Shown: piece by piece, positions 11,340 through 20,000 of the stretch
Layout: each line of letters begins with the position of its first letter
How positions within the stretch are numbered: the stretch's first letter is position 1
From: Azolla pinnata
Lineage: Eukaryota; Streptophyta; Polypodiopsida; Salviniales; Salviniaceae
NCBI GenBank assembly: GCA_037176905.1
Contig: JBBBWG010001493.1
Coordinates: 9,472 to 30,492, forward strand
DNA length: 21,021 nt
Direction: 5' to 3'
The notes under the pieces: model-generated
What the model was told of the DNA's origin: nothing
The model's input: only the letters and a program-made list of their open reading frames with translations
The model's database searches: none
Translations under genes and position numbers: made by a program

Positions 11340-13432
11340 CTATGCAGGTCTTCTCAGCTTCACATTCAGGGAAGGTTCTTTGTATGAACCAATGGACTTT
11401 GCAGCTCTCCTCGAGGGCCTCCCAGATAATTTAGATGTCAAAACATCTAGACCATCAAGACTATGTGACCTTTTCTCTGTCTTAGAATCATCATTGAGGT
11501 TTTTTGATGTGGATTCTACAGCCGCCGCATGGGTGTCATGTTCTGTTTCTGATTCCGTCTTATTTTCTAAAGCAGGCTTTAACTCCTCTACATCGTTTTC
11601 CTTGAGTTTATGCAATTCATCAGCAGAACTCAATGATACTGTGTGTCTCTTTGTTTGCCTTATCTTCACTTTAGCTGAACATTCTCTGCTGGTTTTGCTC
11701 TCCCTTTTCCTCACGTTAGACCTACTCCCTGCTCGTGAAGGACCCTCACCTAAATATCATATGAGATTTAGATCACGACGTTGATTAGTAGTTCTCAGGA
11801 AAACAGAAGAGTAACTACATACAAATAGGATCGAGAGCTGTGCATCCTTTTGAATCAGTCGGTTCACTGGATAGGACCTTCTGTGAACAAGTCGTCTTGT
11901 GTGAGGGGAAATCATACGGCAGTAAAACTATTTGTAGACAAACCCATTGCAAAAATCTTTCATACCTCTCCATCAACAGGTAACTTTACAAGCCCTGTTA
12001 GGTGGGTGACTTGTTCCAAAGCTTCAGAAAGTTTTTCCTGTACAAAAATTGAAGAACAAGCGAATATTGATATTCCATAACATAGCATCAGGCAAACAAG
12101 CTCAAAGTACTGAAGCTTATAGTTGACAAATCTAAATGAAGATGTCAACAATGCTGACCTCCATCTCGACCTTATACACCTTGTGAAGTGCAGATAACTG
12201 AGCATTTTCATGCTGAACAACCTTCAACTAGAAATCCGACAGTTATTTCATTTTCACGCCCGCTATTTGAAGGATATCTTTACAGGAAACCGTATGTTTA
12301 AAGCTATATCATATCACTTACTTTGTCACGTGCCTGCATCAAATCCTGCACTAGATTTAAAAAAAACATCACGAAAATTCCCATTAGAGTATCAAAATCA
12401 GTTTTAACTACCTAAGAACCACAAAAAAACTTCTCGCACAATGCATAGCATACTAGGTTTAACACTGCAGATTGAGTGTTGTAAGAATATGTATACTTTA
12501 CTTTGAGAAGCTGCACATTGTGGAGAATGATTTCGTCATTCTGCTTTGTCTTCTTGCAATAATTGTTCCACAGTTTCTCCATGCATTGCTTGTTTTCTTC
12601 GAGGGCTTCTCTGTTTTGTCGTTGAGTGAAGGTTTGAATGATAATAAAGGCAGTTAAGACTTTTAGCAAACAATCCCTACAGTTGAGATGACTATAGTTT
12701 GATATATTAAATCAAGGATACTCTTTCTCTTGCAACAACTTTGTCATTGTGGCCAATTCCTGGGTTATACAGAAAGTAAATTAGATTCTTGCGTTCTTTC
12801 CATTCTGTGGCTCAAAAACGAGGTTGTTTAACCATAAATATTAGCATAAAAGGACATCCCGAGCAGGTTTTTGTGTTGTATAGATCAAGGAAATGAAGTT
12901 TTGCTTGATATGCTTTCTGTTTACAAGGTCTTCCAGCGTCTATCGCAAGGGGGACTATCACAGTAATTTATTGTTATCTTAATTAGAAAACCTTTATCTT
13001 AAATAACCGTTTATCTAAACACAGGCACATGCACCAAATCAACTGCAATCCAGATAACATTTTTAATTAAAGACTGTTACTGCCATATACTTAAACTCTC
13101 AGTTCGTAGAATATACAGAGGCCTCAATTTTTCATTCACCATGTTTTATTGAAATAATGAAGGAGAAGAAGTAGATGTCTCAACAAGCGCAAACGGCCAA
13201 TAGACTTCCTATCATTATGATTTCTATATTTAAAAATCTCATAAAGGCGATGAGATGCCTGAAGACTTACAGAAATAAGGCATACCTTTTGTAGAGTAGC
13301 TTCAGTGTTACTCTTACAATCTTCATTATTTAACTTGACTTTACTAATGACTGGGCTATTGGTTATCTCTGAGAGCTTCTTCCTGTTGAATCCAGCTCGA
13401 CGAATCTTGCGCACATTATTTTCGCTCTCCAT
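11340..13432 (-). CDS. SGO: Shugoshin (centromeric cohesin protector), 7 coding exons, 288 aa
   Basis: Exons in transcript order: 13432-13286, 12759-12722, 12610-12502, 12212-12180, 12037-11966, 11880-11823, 11749-11340. All junctions are GT-AG, all phases agree, and the total is 867 nt. The N-terminal basic motif NRKKLSEITN (residues 16-25) matches the RRKLGDITN segment of Arabidopsis SGO1. Residues 50 to about 120 form the family coiled coil (ELATMTKLLQEKEEALEENK, then HENAQLSALHK). The C-terminus carries the diagnostic SGO motif GRPSRRAAKSIGSYKEPS followed by LNVKLRRP. Shugoshins bind pericentromeric chromatin and recruit PP2A to keep cohesin (meiotic REC8) dephosphorylated and safe from separase. 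The central region is a short, polar, presumably disordered linker, so the protein is much shorter than Arabidopsis SGO1 (about 570 aa). Exons 2 and 4 are only 38 and 33 nt and are easily missed by gene finders. The start is the first ATG after an in-frame stop. SGO1- versus SGO2-type cannot be decided. Confidence 0.9.
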
Positions 13433-13480
13433 GAACAGTATGAAGGTATAGAAAATCTCCCAGAATATAAGAACCTAAAC

Positions 13481-13930
13481 CTACATAGCAACACGAAAAG
13501 AGAGAAGATCTTTAACCACTTCTCGTACACATAATCGTGAGACAGAGAGAAAGAGCCCCATGCTGAGCTGGTAAGCTGTAGGAATGGACGAGGATTACAA
13601 TCATGATGAAAAAAAACAGAGATCGCGAGAGAAGTTCTGGCATTCTGTGTGGATTATTACAATCTCTGCTGTTCAGAGATCGGGATTATGGCGAGAGGGA
13701 GGAGAAGGATGGGAAACGCAGGAGACGTCGATAGACTTTCAGTAATCTTGTGTGAATTATCTCAAATCTTCGTTGATCGATGAGGAAAAAATCAGTAGGT
13801 AGCGAAATAAAACGTTCCGGTATCTTGCTGTCCAGAGATCGGATTGGGGTGAGGGGGAGGATGTTTACGGCGATGCTGATGGCGATGGCGATGGAGACGG
13901 CTAAGCTACGGGCGAGTCGATACAAATTAC
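13481..13930 (-). other. Probable 5'-UTR intron of the shugoshin gene
   Basis: On the minus strand TTTCCAG|GTAATT (donor at 13930) and a pyrimidine-rich TTGCTATGTAG|G (acceptor, ending at 13481) are both close to consensus. Splicing would place the start codon 48 bases into the second exon. A competing acceptor (TTCCTACAG) lies near 13575. Supported by splice signals only. Confidence 0.4.
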
Positions 13931-14055
13931 CTGGAAATGGTTCTCGGTTCGACGGGAGAAATGTTTCCGTCGCAGTGGAAGCGGGAGACTTTCTTGGCCT
14001 GTGCGGAACGGAAGGAAGGAGAAGACGAGCAGAGAGGAGAGAAGAGACTCACCAT
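13927..14055 (-). other. Upstream ORF in the shugoshin leader (42 codons)
   Basis: An ATG in CCATGG (14053-14055) opens a 42-codon frame ending in a TAA at 13927-13929. The TAA lies just inside the proposed leader intron, so splicing would change the uORF end. The ATG is itself followed by GTGAGT, a perfect donor sequence. The peptide is unrecognised, and any role would be translational regulation of shugoshin (inference). Confidence 0.3.
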
Positions 14056-14064
14056 GGAAATGCA

Positions 14065-14124
14065 GAAACCCTAGCTCGCGCAGAGGACAGACAGAAACCC
14101 TAGCTCGCGAAACCCTAGCTCGCG
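14065..14124 (-). promoter_or_regulatory. Three telo-box units upstream of shugoshin
   Basis: The 16-bp word GAAACCCTAGCTCGCG (as read on plus) occurs at 14065-14080, 14094-14109 and 14109-14124, the last two abutting. Each contains the AAACCCTA telo-box. A GACA/GA-rich run (about 14141-14165) follows. The position fits the core promoter or leader of the leftward shugoshin gene. Confidence 0.6.
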
Positions 14125-14187
14125 CAGAAGACACGCAGAAACAGACAGACAGACAGAGAGAGAGGGGAAGAAAGGGAGCAGGAAAAT

Positions 14188-14196
14188 GGCGGCAAA
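14188..14196 (-). promoter_or_regulatory. E2F-like site upstream of shugoshin
   Basis: TTTGCCGCC on the minus strand matches WTTSSCGSS. It sits about 65 bases upstream of the telo-box cluster, the same pairing of motifs as in front of the importin gene. S-phase expression would suit a cohesion protector. Confidence 0.45.
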
Positions 14197-14255
14197 ATTT
14201 TGGAAATTTGATTTGAACGGTTTCACACTTGGACATCAATTTTTAGGGACAAAGT

Positions 14256-14343
14256 AAGAAGAAGGAAGAAGAAGAATGAAGAAGGAAGAAGGATGAAGAA
14301 GAAGAAGGAAGAAGAAGAATGAAGAAGAATGAAGAAGAATGAA
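14256..14343 (+). repeat. GAA-rich microsatellite 1
   Basis: Imperfect GAA/GAAGGA/GAATGAA purine tract directly upstream of the shugoshin promoter area. Long reading frames here (poly-Lys/Glu or, in reverse, poly-Phe/Ser/Leu) are artefacts of the trinucleotide composition. Confidence 0.85.
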
Positions 14344-14512
14344 GCTGCTGAAGATATATGGATAGTTATATCGATAGAGCAGATCATGCTTTTGCAAGCT
14401 GCAAACGCAATCGAGAACGATTCGAGCACTCGAGATCGATGAATCGCAGAAAAGTATGTTTCGGACCAGAAGAAAGAAGAAGAAGAAGAAGAAGGAGAAG
14501 AAGAATGAAGAA

Positions 14513-14559
<47 letters not shown>

Positions 14560-14706
14560 AGAAGAATGAAGTAGTTGAAGATATATGGATAGTTATATCG
14601 ATAGAATAGACCATGCTTTTGCAAGCTGGAAGCGCAATTGAGAACGATTCAAGCACTCGAGATCGATGAATCACAGAAAAGTATGTTTCGGACTAGAAGA
14701 AGAAGG
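14334..14706 (+). repeat. 227-bp tandem duplication with internal GAA tract
   Basis: A segment of about 120 bp starting GAAGATATATGGATAG at 14350 recurs at 14577 with roughly ten substitutions. The copies share flanking GAATGAAG on the left and a GAAGAAG run on the right. The duplicated module is therefore unique sequence plus GAA tract, period 227 bp. The tract between the copies (about 14466-14570) is a near-pure GAA microsatellite. Confidence 0.8.
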
Positions 14707-15510
14707 GTCAATTTTAATCGAAGTGTTTTAGAATTTTAAGAAATATAAATCGGTTTTTCTCAGGTGAAACGTAGAGTTTGTGATTGTTTATTTCCAAAAA
14801 AAAAAAATAGGAACATAGCATTCGCACACGTTTGCAAACTTACATTCGACGCTTGCGGAACCGGAAGCCATTGAGCAAGATAAAAGGGAAGTTGATTTAA
14901 AGGTTTTTCGAAATTATGTTGTATGAGAACTTTGTCCCCAGAGAGAAGAGAGAAGTCTAGTTTTGTCGATTGATTTAAAACGAAGACACGTTTCTATAGT
15001 ACATACATTATCTATATGATGATTGATCAAGATGTTGGATACAAGTTCAAATGGGTCATTGATTAAAAATGACAACTGTGAGGGTCATTTATTAAACATG
15101 TTTTGTCTCCGTTTCAATGGGTTTTTATGAAGATAATAGAGTTTTATTTGTCTTACCACATAAGGTTATATTTGATTATCTTAGGTACTTTGATGTGATA
15201 TATACTTGGACCTTGAGAAACAGTAATATGTAAGGTAAAAAGGGAAGTTGGATTTAACAGTTTTTCACAATTATATTATATGAGAATTTTGTCACTAGAG
15301 TCACATTTATATTGTATAGTATAAAAATACCTTAGAAAGTCTGACCTTGTCACATCAATACTTTTAAAGTTGTTTTTTATAACAAGAGTTTTTTGTATTG
15401 TCATATTTTAATACAAACGTACATTTACGGGAAAAAGCACAAATTAGACCATGAAAGAGCTTAGATAGGTGTTCTTGCTATAGGTAGTTTAGGTACACAA
15501 GCATCGAGTG
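14707..15510. other. AT-rich intergenic DNA with a diverged repeat pair
   Basis: No gene seen. About 60 bases at 14882-14943 (GGGAAGTTGATTTAAAGG then TTATGTTGTATGAGAACTTT) reappear at about 15237-15298 with substitutions (GGGAAGTTGGATTTAACAG, TTATATTATATGAGAATTTT). The spacing of about 355 bp and the divergence suggest an old local duplication or remnants of an inserted element. Confidence 0.5.
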
Positions 15511-15516
15511 TCCCGA

Positions 15517-15529
15517 GAAGCTTCTAGAA
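15517..15529. promoter_or_regulatory. Perfect three-unit heat-shock element match
   Basis: GAAGCTTCTAGAA contains three alternating units (GAA, TTC, GAA) with exact two-base spacers, the consensus bound by HSF trimers. It lies 38 bases before a tandem repeat array and about 400 bases before a small unassigned ORF. A chance match in a window of this size is not negligible. Confidence 0.35.
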
Positions 15530-15566
15530 GGTGTTTTGGTAAGAAGCGAGCAAGCGAGCATCATGA

Positions 15567-15771
15567 TTGAGCTGAGATTGTGTAGCCCGATCTGTTTGAG
15601 CTGAGACCGCGCAGCTTGATCAATTTGAACTGAGACCATGTAGCTCGGATTAGTTTGAGCTGAGACCGTGTAGCTCGGATTAGTTTGAGCTGAGATTGTG
15701 TAGCTCGGATTAGTTTGAGCTGAGATTGTGTAGCTCGGATTAGTTTGAGCTGAGATCGTGTAGCTCGATCG
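15567..15771 (+). repeat. Seven copies of a 29-30-bp tandem repeat
   Basis: The unit TTGAGCTGAGAYYGTGTAGC plus TCGGATTAGT begins at 15567, 15596, 15625, 15655, 15685, 15715 and 15745. The last copies are nearly identical; the first three are more diverged and the first two are 29 bp. The 30-bp period keeps reading frames open, giving a 10-aa repeat (such as SAQTNPSYTI) on the minus strand. I do not regard this as evidence of coding. Confidence 0.9.
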
Positions 15772-15842
15772 CAGAATGGAGCAATGGCACTCCCAGATTC
15801 GCCAGATGCTAGTTGTGGCAGAAAGATGGTCATTTGGCGTGA

Positions 15843-16052
15843 AAGACACGAAAACATTTTCTTTCTCCTCGATCCCAATCAATCTCCGACATATCAGACA
15901 GTACTTCTAGAATGTGTTGCTCTTGTGGCAAAGACACATCTGGGTTTCTCTACCACGATGGAAAGCTCAAGTTTCGATCGGTTCAGGCAATCGCAACGAC
16001 TGAGAATCCAAAAAGCTTCAGGTCGATCATTTCAGCTGGTCCTTCTAATTGA
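15843..16052 (+). other. Unassigned short ORF with a CCSCGKD motif
   Basis: An open frame after a TGA at 15840-15842 runs to a TGA at 16050-16052. An internal ATG at 15912 starts MCCSCGKDTSGFLYHDGKLK and gives 46 residues. Before the ATG the frame is Ser-rich (SQSISDISDSTSR). The amino-acid mix looks more protein-like than the neighbouring low-complexity frames, but I recognise no family. It could be a small gene, an exon, a gene fragment or chance. A second frame over the same DNA (15784-16101) is also open, which weakens the case. Confidence 0.2.
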
Positions 16053-16167
16053 GAATCCGAAACACGGAGGAAGAGATTCAAGAATCCTCAATGCTCGCTA
16101 GTGTCTCTATACACTACTAATCCTCACCACACAGAGTTAACAATCACCAAACCAAAAGAGTGACAGC

Positions 16168-16506
16168 CATCACCATCATCACCATCGGCATCATCATCAT
16201 CATCACCATCACCACCACCATCATCAGCATCATCATCATCATCATCATCATCATCACCATTCATCACCATTGTCAACATCATCATCATCATCATCACCAT
16301 TCATCACCATTGTCAACATCATCATCATTACCATCACCTCCATTACTACCATCATCATCACCACCACCATCACCATCACCATCACCATCATCACAACCAT
16401 CATCATCATCATCATCACCACCACCACCACCACCATCACCACCACCACCACCACAATCATCACCATCACCATCACCATCACGTCATCATCATCATCATCA
16501 TCATCA
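16168..16506 (+). repeat. CAT/CAC trinucleotide satellite, about 340 bp
   Basis: Nearly continuous (CAT/CAC)n with interruptions. TCATCACCATTGTCAACATC occurs at 16261-16280 and again at 16301-16320, giving a higher-order 40-bp period. It lies about 500 bases past the stop codon of the SAPS gene. Open frames (poly-His, poly-Asp, poly-Met/Val) in all registers are compositional. Confidence 0.9.
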
Positions 16507-17002
16507 GGTTCCAAACATATAAGGTCTAAAGGCCTTCCAAACCACCATCTCAACTCAATTCAAACTTTGATTGATTCTTCAAACACGCATCAAGACAGGA
16601 AAAAAACAGTATATTGCACTGATCAATGGGCATATTCAACTGCTAATGTTATACAATCTTCCAGCAAGCCCATCCCACCAAAAGCTATGATTTCACGAAA
16701 AAAAACATGCAGACAGAAGAACAGAATCTTCTTTGCACTTGAGCCATCGAGGCATAGCTCTCAAGCAATGAATGTAAAAATATCTAAGCAAAGAGGAACT
16801 AATATACAAGGGCACGAATTCATTGTCGCTAACCATGAGCCCTTACGATGAATGAGAGCTCTTTAAAGGATCAGGTTTACGGAAAATGTGAAGCACAGAA
16901 TGGATTTGCTTTTTTCCAAAATAAATAAATCGATTCGGTGTGTAAAGAAAAAGAGGGAGATCTTACAATGATTCTACTTTGGTTATTGATGATGAGTCGT
17001 GG
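16507..17002 (-). other. 3' flank / probable 3' UTR of the SAPS gene
   Basis: Unique sequence between the CAT satellite and the stop codon of the SAPS-domain gene, where its 3' UTR and poly(A) site should lie. I found no clear AATAAA on the minus strand and no other gene. Continuous plus-strand frames here extend from the satellite and lack family features. Confidence 0.4.
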
Positions 17003-20000
17003 TCATTCCGGCCAGCAGTTCGCATCATTCGATTCAGCATCTTCAGGGGGGTCTAGCTTCTTTTCCAATGGATTTTTCAGGTGGTGGATTAGATGAGCCC
17101 TCTGAATGCCATCAGTTTGGGTTTCCTCTTCTGTGGACATGGTTTCAGGAGCTTCTCTGATACCCTCCAGCATAGTTTCTTCTATGATTGCAGTTGCAGC
17201 AGCAGCAGTTTCCCCATCACCTTCTGGTGATTGTTTTGCTGTATTGTCAACGACATCCATAGCTTCTCCAATGACTTTGGGTTGTGTTTCTTCTATAATC
17301 TTCATCTCAGTAGCCTTCAATGTCTCGTTGCGGATATTGGGTTGTGTTTCTTTTATGCTCTTAATCTCAGTAGCCTTCAATTTCTCGTCCATATCCGCAA
17401 CTCCGGTGCCCTCTGTGATGCTCTCTGTTAGCACACTTCTTTCATCTTCATGTAGTGTCTCTTCTGCATTCACAATTTCAATGCCAGATTCTTCTTGAAT
17501 TTTTGGCATGGATGATTCATGGCCTCCAGGGTTTGTATGCTCATCATTCAGGACTGTGCCTGCATTCTGTTCCACTACACCTATTGCACTGAATTCAATG
17601 TCTTCACTCTCCTCTTGCTGCTTGTCTTCCTCCGACAAACACATCAATGTTCCAGCATCTATGAAGGGATTGTTATCACTAAATATTATCCTTCCGGATG
17701 TTCCTACCACCACTGAAGGTTCTTTCCAATTTGCCCAATCCAGTGACATCAAAGACACTGGATCCGTATTCAGATTCTCAGAGGATGAATTATCAGAAAT
17801 ACTTAGCTTGCCTGCACTATGTGAAAGATCGAGCACTGAATTCGATACTCCTTGTTGGGTTCTCGTCATATTAGGTCCATTTCCAAGAACAACTGGAAAG
17901 AATGCAGCATCAGAAGATGTTGCAGTATCTGCCAAGTCATTGTCTTCTCCCACAACTACCTCATCATCGCTACTAGAAGCTCTATTAGCTGTGTTATTCT
18001 CTTCAAAACGATGTCCTAGAAAAGATTGACTGAACCAATTTGATCCAGATAGAAAACTGTCACTCGATATCCCTCTGCAGAAAAAGCACTTTGATAAGCT
18101 TTGCATTCATATATTCAATATACTGTTTCCTATTCTTTACACTGACAGCAACACCCAAATGACCAACTATAGGACTAGAAAGTACTTAAGTGCAGTAAAG
18201 CAATATAATCACATTGTCACAGCAATCTTACGCATATTTGTAACAGTTTATTGGTATGATAACCTCACAGGTATTCTAACAATGCAAAAATTTAAACAGT
18301 AGAGCACAAATTTTGTTCAGGCATGTGGCTTCCAGTTATTTCCTTTTTCCCAAGTCAACAGCTCACATATGGACTTTTCATATATGAGCAATATATGCAT
18401 ACAGCACAAAAGATATTTCACTGATAGCTTCTTTTCAAATCTTCACAGATGCTTATATATTCTATCCAATATACAGGCCTGCAAATTCTGATGCTAATCA
18501 TTCAAATGTATAACATATATAAATGCACCCACATTCATGTATTCCTCAACATGAGACTAAGATAGCTAATAAGCAAGATATATTTCAGTAATGGGCATGG
18601 ATTCACATTGCATATAAGCTAGAGAAAAAACCTGTCATGTTCCTCCCCGAGCCTCAACGAAGACATCACCATCTCAGCTGTCTCATCATCAAAAAATACA
18701 TCCTGCACACACATAGAAGGTTAGCAAATACAATTCAGTGCAGGCAAACAAGGTATATTAATGCAGCCCTCTAGCATCCTCACATGATCATCTCTTTCGG
18801 TTATTCCAATTCCCTGCAAAAACAACAAATAAATAAATAACATGAATATTATCCAGGGGTCGACAATCGTACAATAATCATTTACCTCATCAGCATCTTC
18901 ATTGTCAAACACTCCATATCGAAAGACTTCCCGAGTGAGGTTGGATGCCATGGTAGATATGCTGTAATCTCTTTGTAAAACATCATCATCACTGTCAACA
19001 ACCTGGTCTCGCACAGTAGATGGACGCCTGCAGCAAACAGTCGTTATCGTTCATCAAGGGCCCTCACTTGAGAGAGCAATAAATGGAACTCGGAATTAAA
19101 AAACTAAACCTAAATAAAGCACCTCAAACAAACGCAAGTTCTGAAAGTTGCATATATTCATTGTCAGGGAACAGGAAACTTGAATTCATTGATTAAATGT
19201 ATATTATCTGCCACCATGAGACTCTTCTACACAAAGGCTGATTATACTTCAGCTAAAAATTCTGAATGACAACCCCTAGACTCAAACACCACACTCTTCT
19301 GATTATAGCCGAGTAGAGGCCATGCCATTTGATTCTCTAAATAAGTTGAATTCATGGTTCACCTGAACAAATTTTGGTTTATACATTCGGAATTTTCTGC
19401 AATATATGAAGTGAAAATATATACCAAATTTCCACCACTAATCTACCAAACTTTTATACATGAACTTAGCTCCATGCAAATGCCATTCTACGAGTAAAGG
19501 GAGTTCACTAAACCCTAAATGGAACAGTAATTTATTGCAGTCTGCCATTTTTTCAAAAGCCTCTGTGCAACAGAATAAGTAGCTGTTGTCAAATTCTAGG
19601 CAAATACACGACAACAGTCCGATACATATGGACAATAAAGACTCAATTTTCAATATGGAAGTACGTCACTGCAATTCACAGATTCATGAACAAGGTTTAC
19701 ATTTTATGTAGAAAAAATATTAGTGCTTTGCTTACCCGCATGCCCATTGAGAGACATTTTCTATCATATTCCGACCGGCTAAAGTGCTGGTTTGCCATTC
19801 AACCCATTTGGGGTTTGCCTGAATTTTTTTTACCCAGTTAGCACCTCAATCAGAACCTTATACATGAAAATTGAACAGGCTTCCAATTTTCTTGTAATCC
19901 CAAGCTAAGTACTCAAAAATACATTTAGTAAACAGAGAAGGTAGTTAAATCTCTGAAAACCTGTAAATGTTCCCTTATATCCGGATTACAATTGCCAATT

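Noticed and set aside
12901..12943. Candidate extra shugoshin exon (TLEDLVNRKHIKQ) on the minus strand
   Set aside because: It is coiled-coil-like and has an AG before it, but no usable GT donor follows in frame. Exon 1 joins exon 2 (ELATMTKLLQEKE) directly, in phase and in line with the family.
14223..14674. Poly-Phe/Leu/Ser and poly-Lys/Glu proteins over the GAA tracts
   Set aside because: Frames are open on both strands only because of the trinucleotide repeat.
15567..15771. CRISPR array
   Set aside because: Copies abut with no unique spacers, in a plant nuclear context.
15478..15882. 134-codon minus-strand repeat protein
   Set aside because: The 10-aa periodicity comes from the 30-bp minisatellite; other frames of the same DNA are equally open and no family is recognisable.
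16160..16851. Histidine-, Asp- or Met/Val-rich proteins over the CAT satellite
   Set aside because: All six registers of a CAT/CAC repeat are largely open; there is no start context, splice logic or conserved tail.
17106..18029. Plus-strand ORFs opposite the SAPS last exon
   Set aside because: They are antisense shadows of the acidic, Ser/Thr-rich coding tail; the minus frame is phase-consistent with eight upstream exons.
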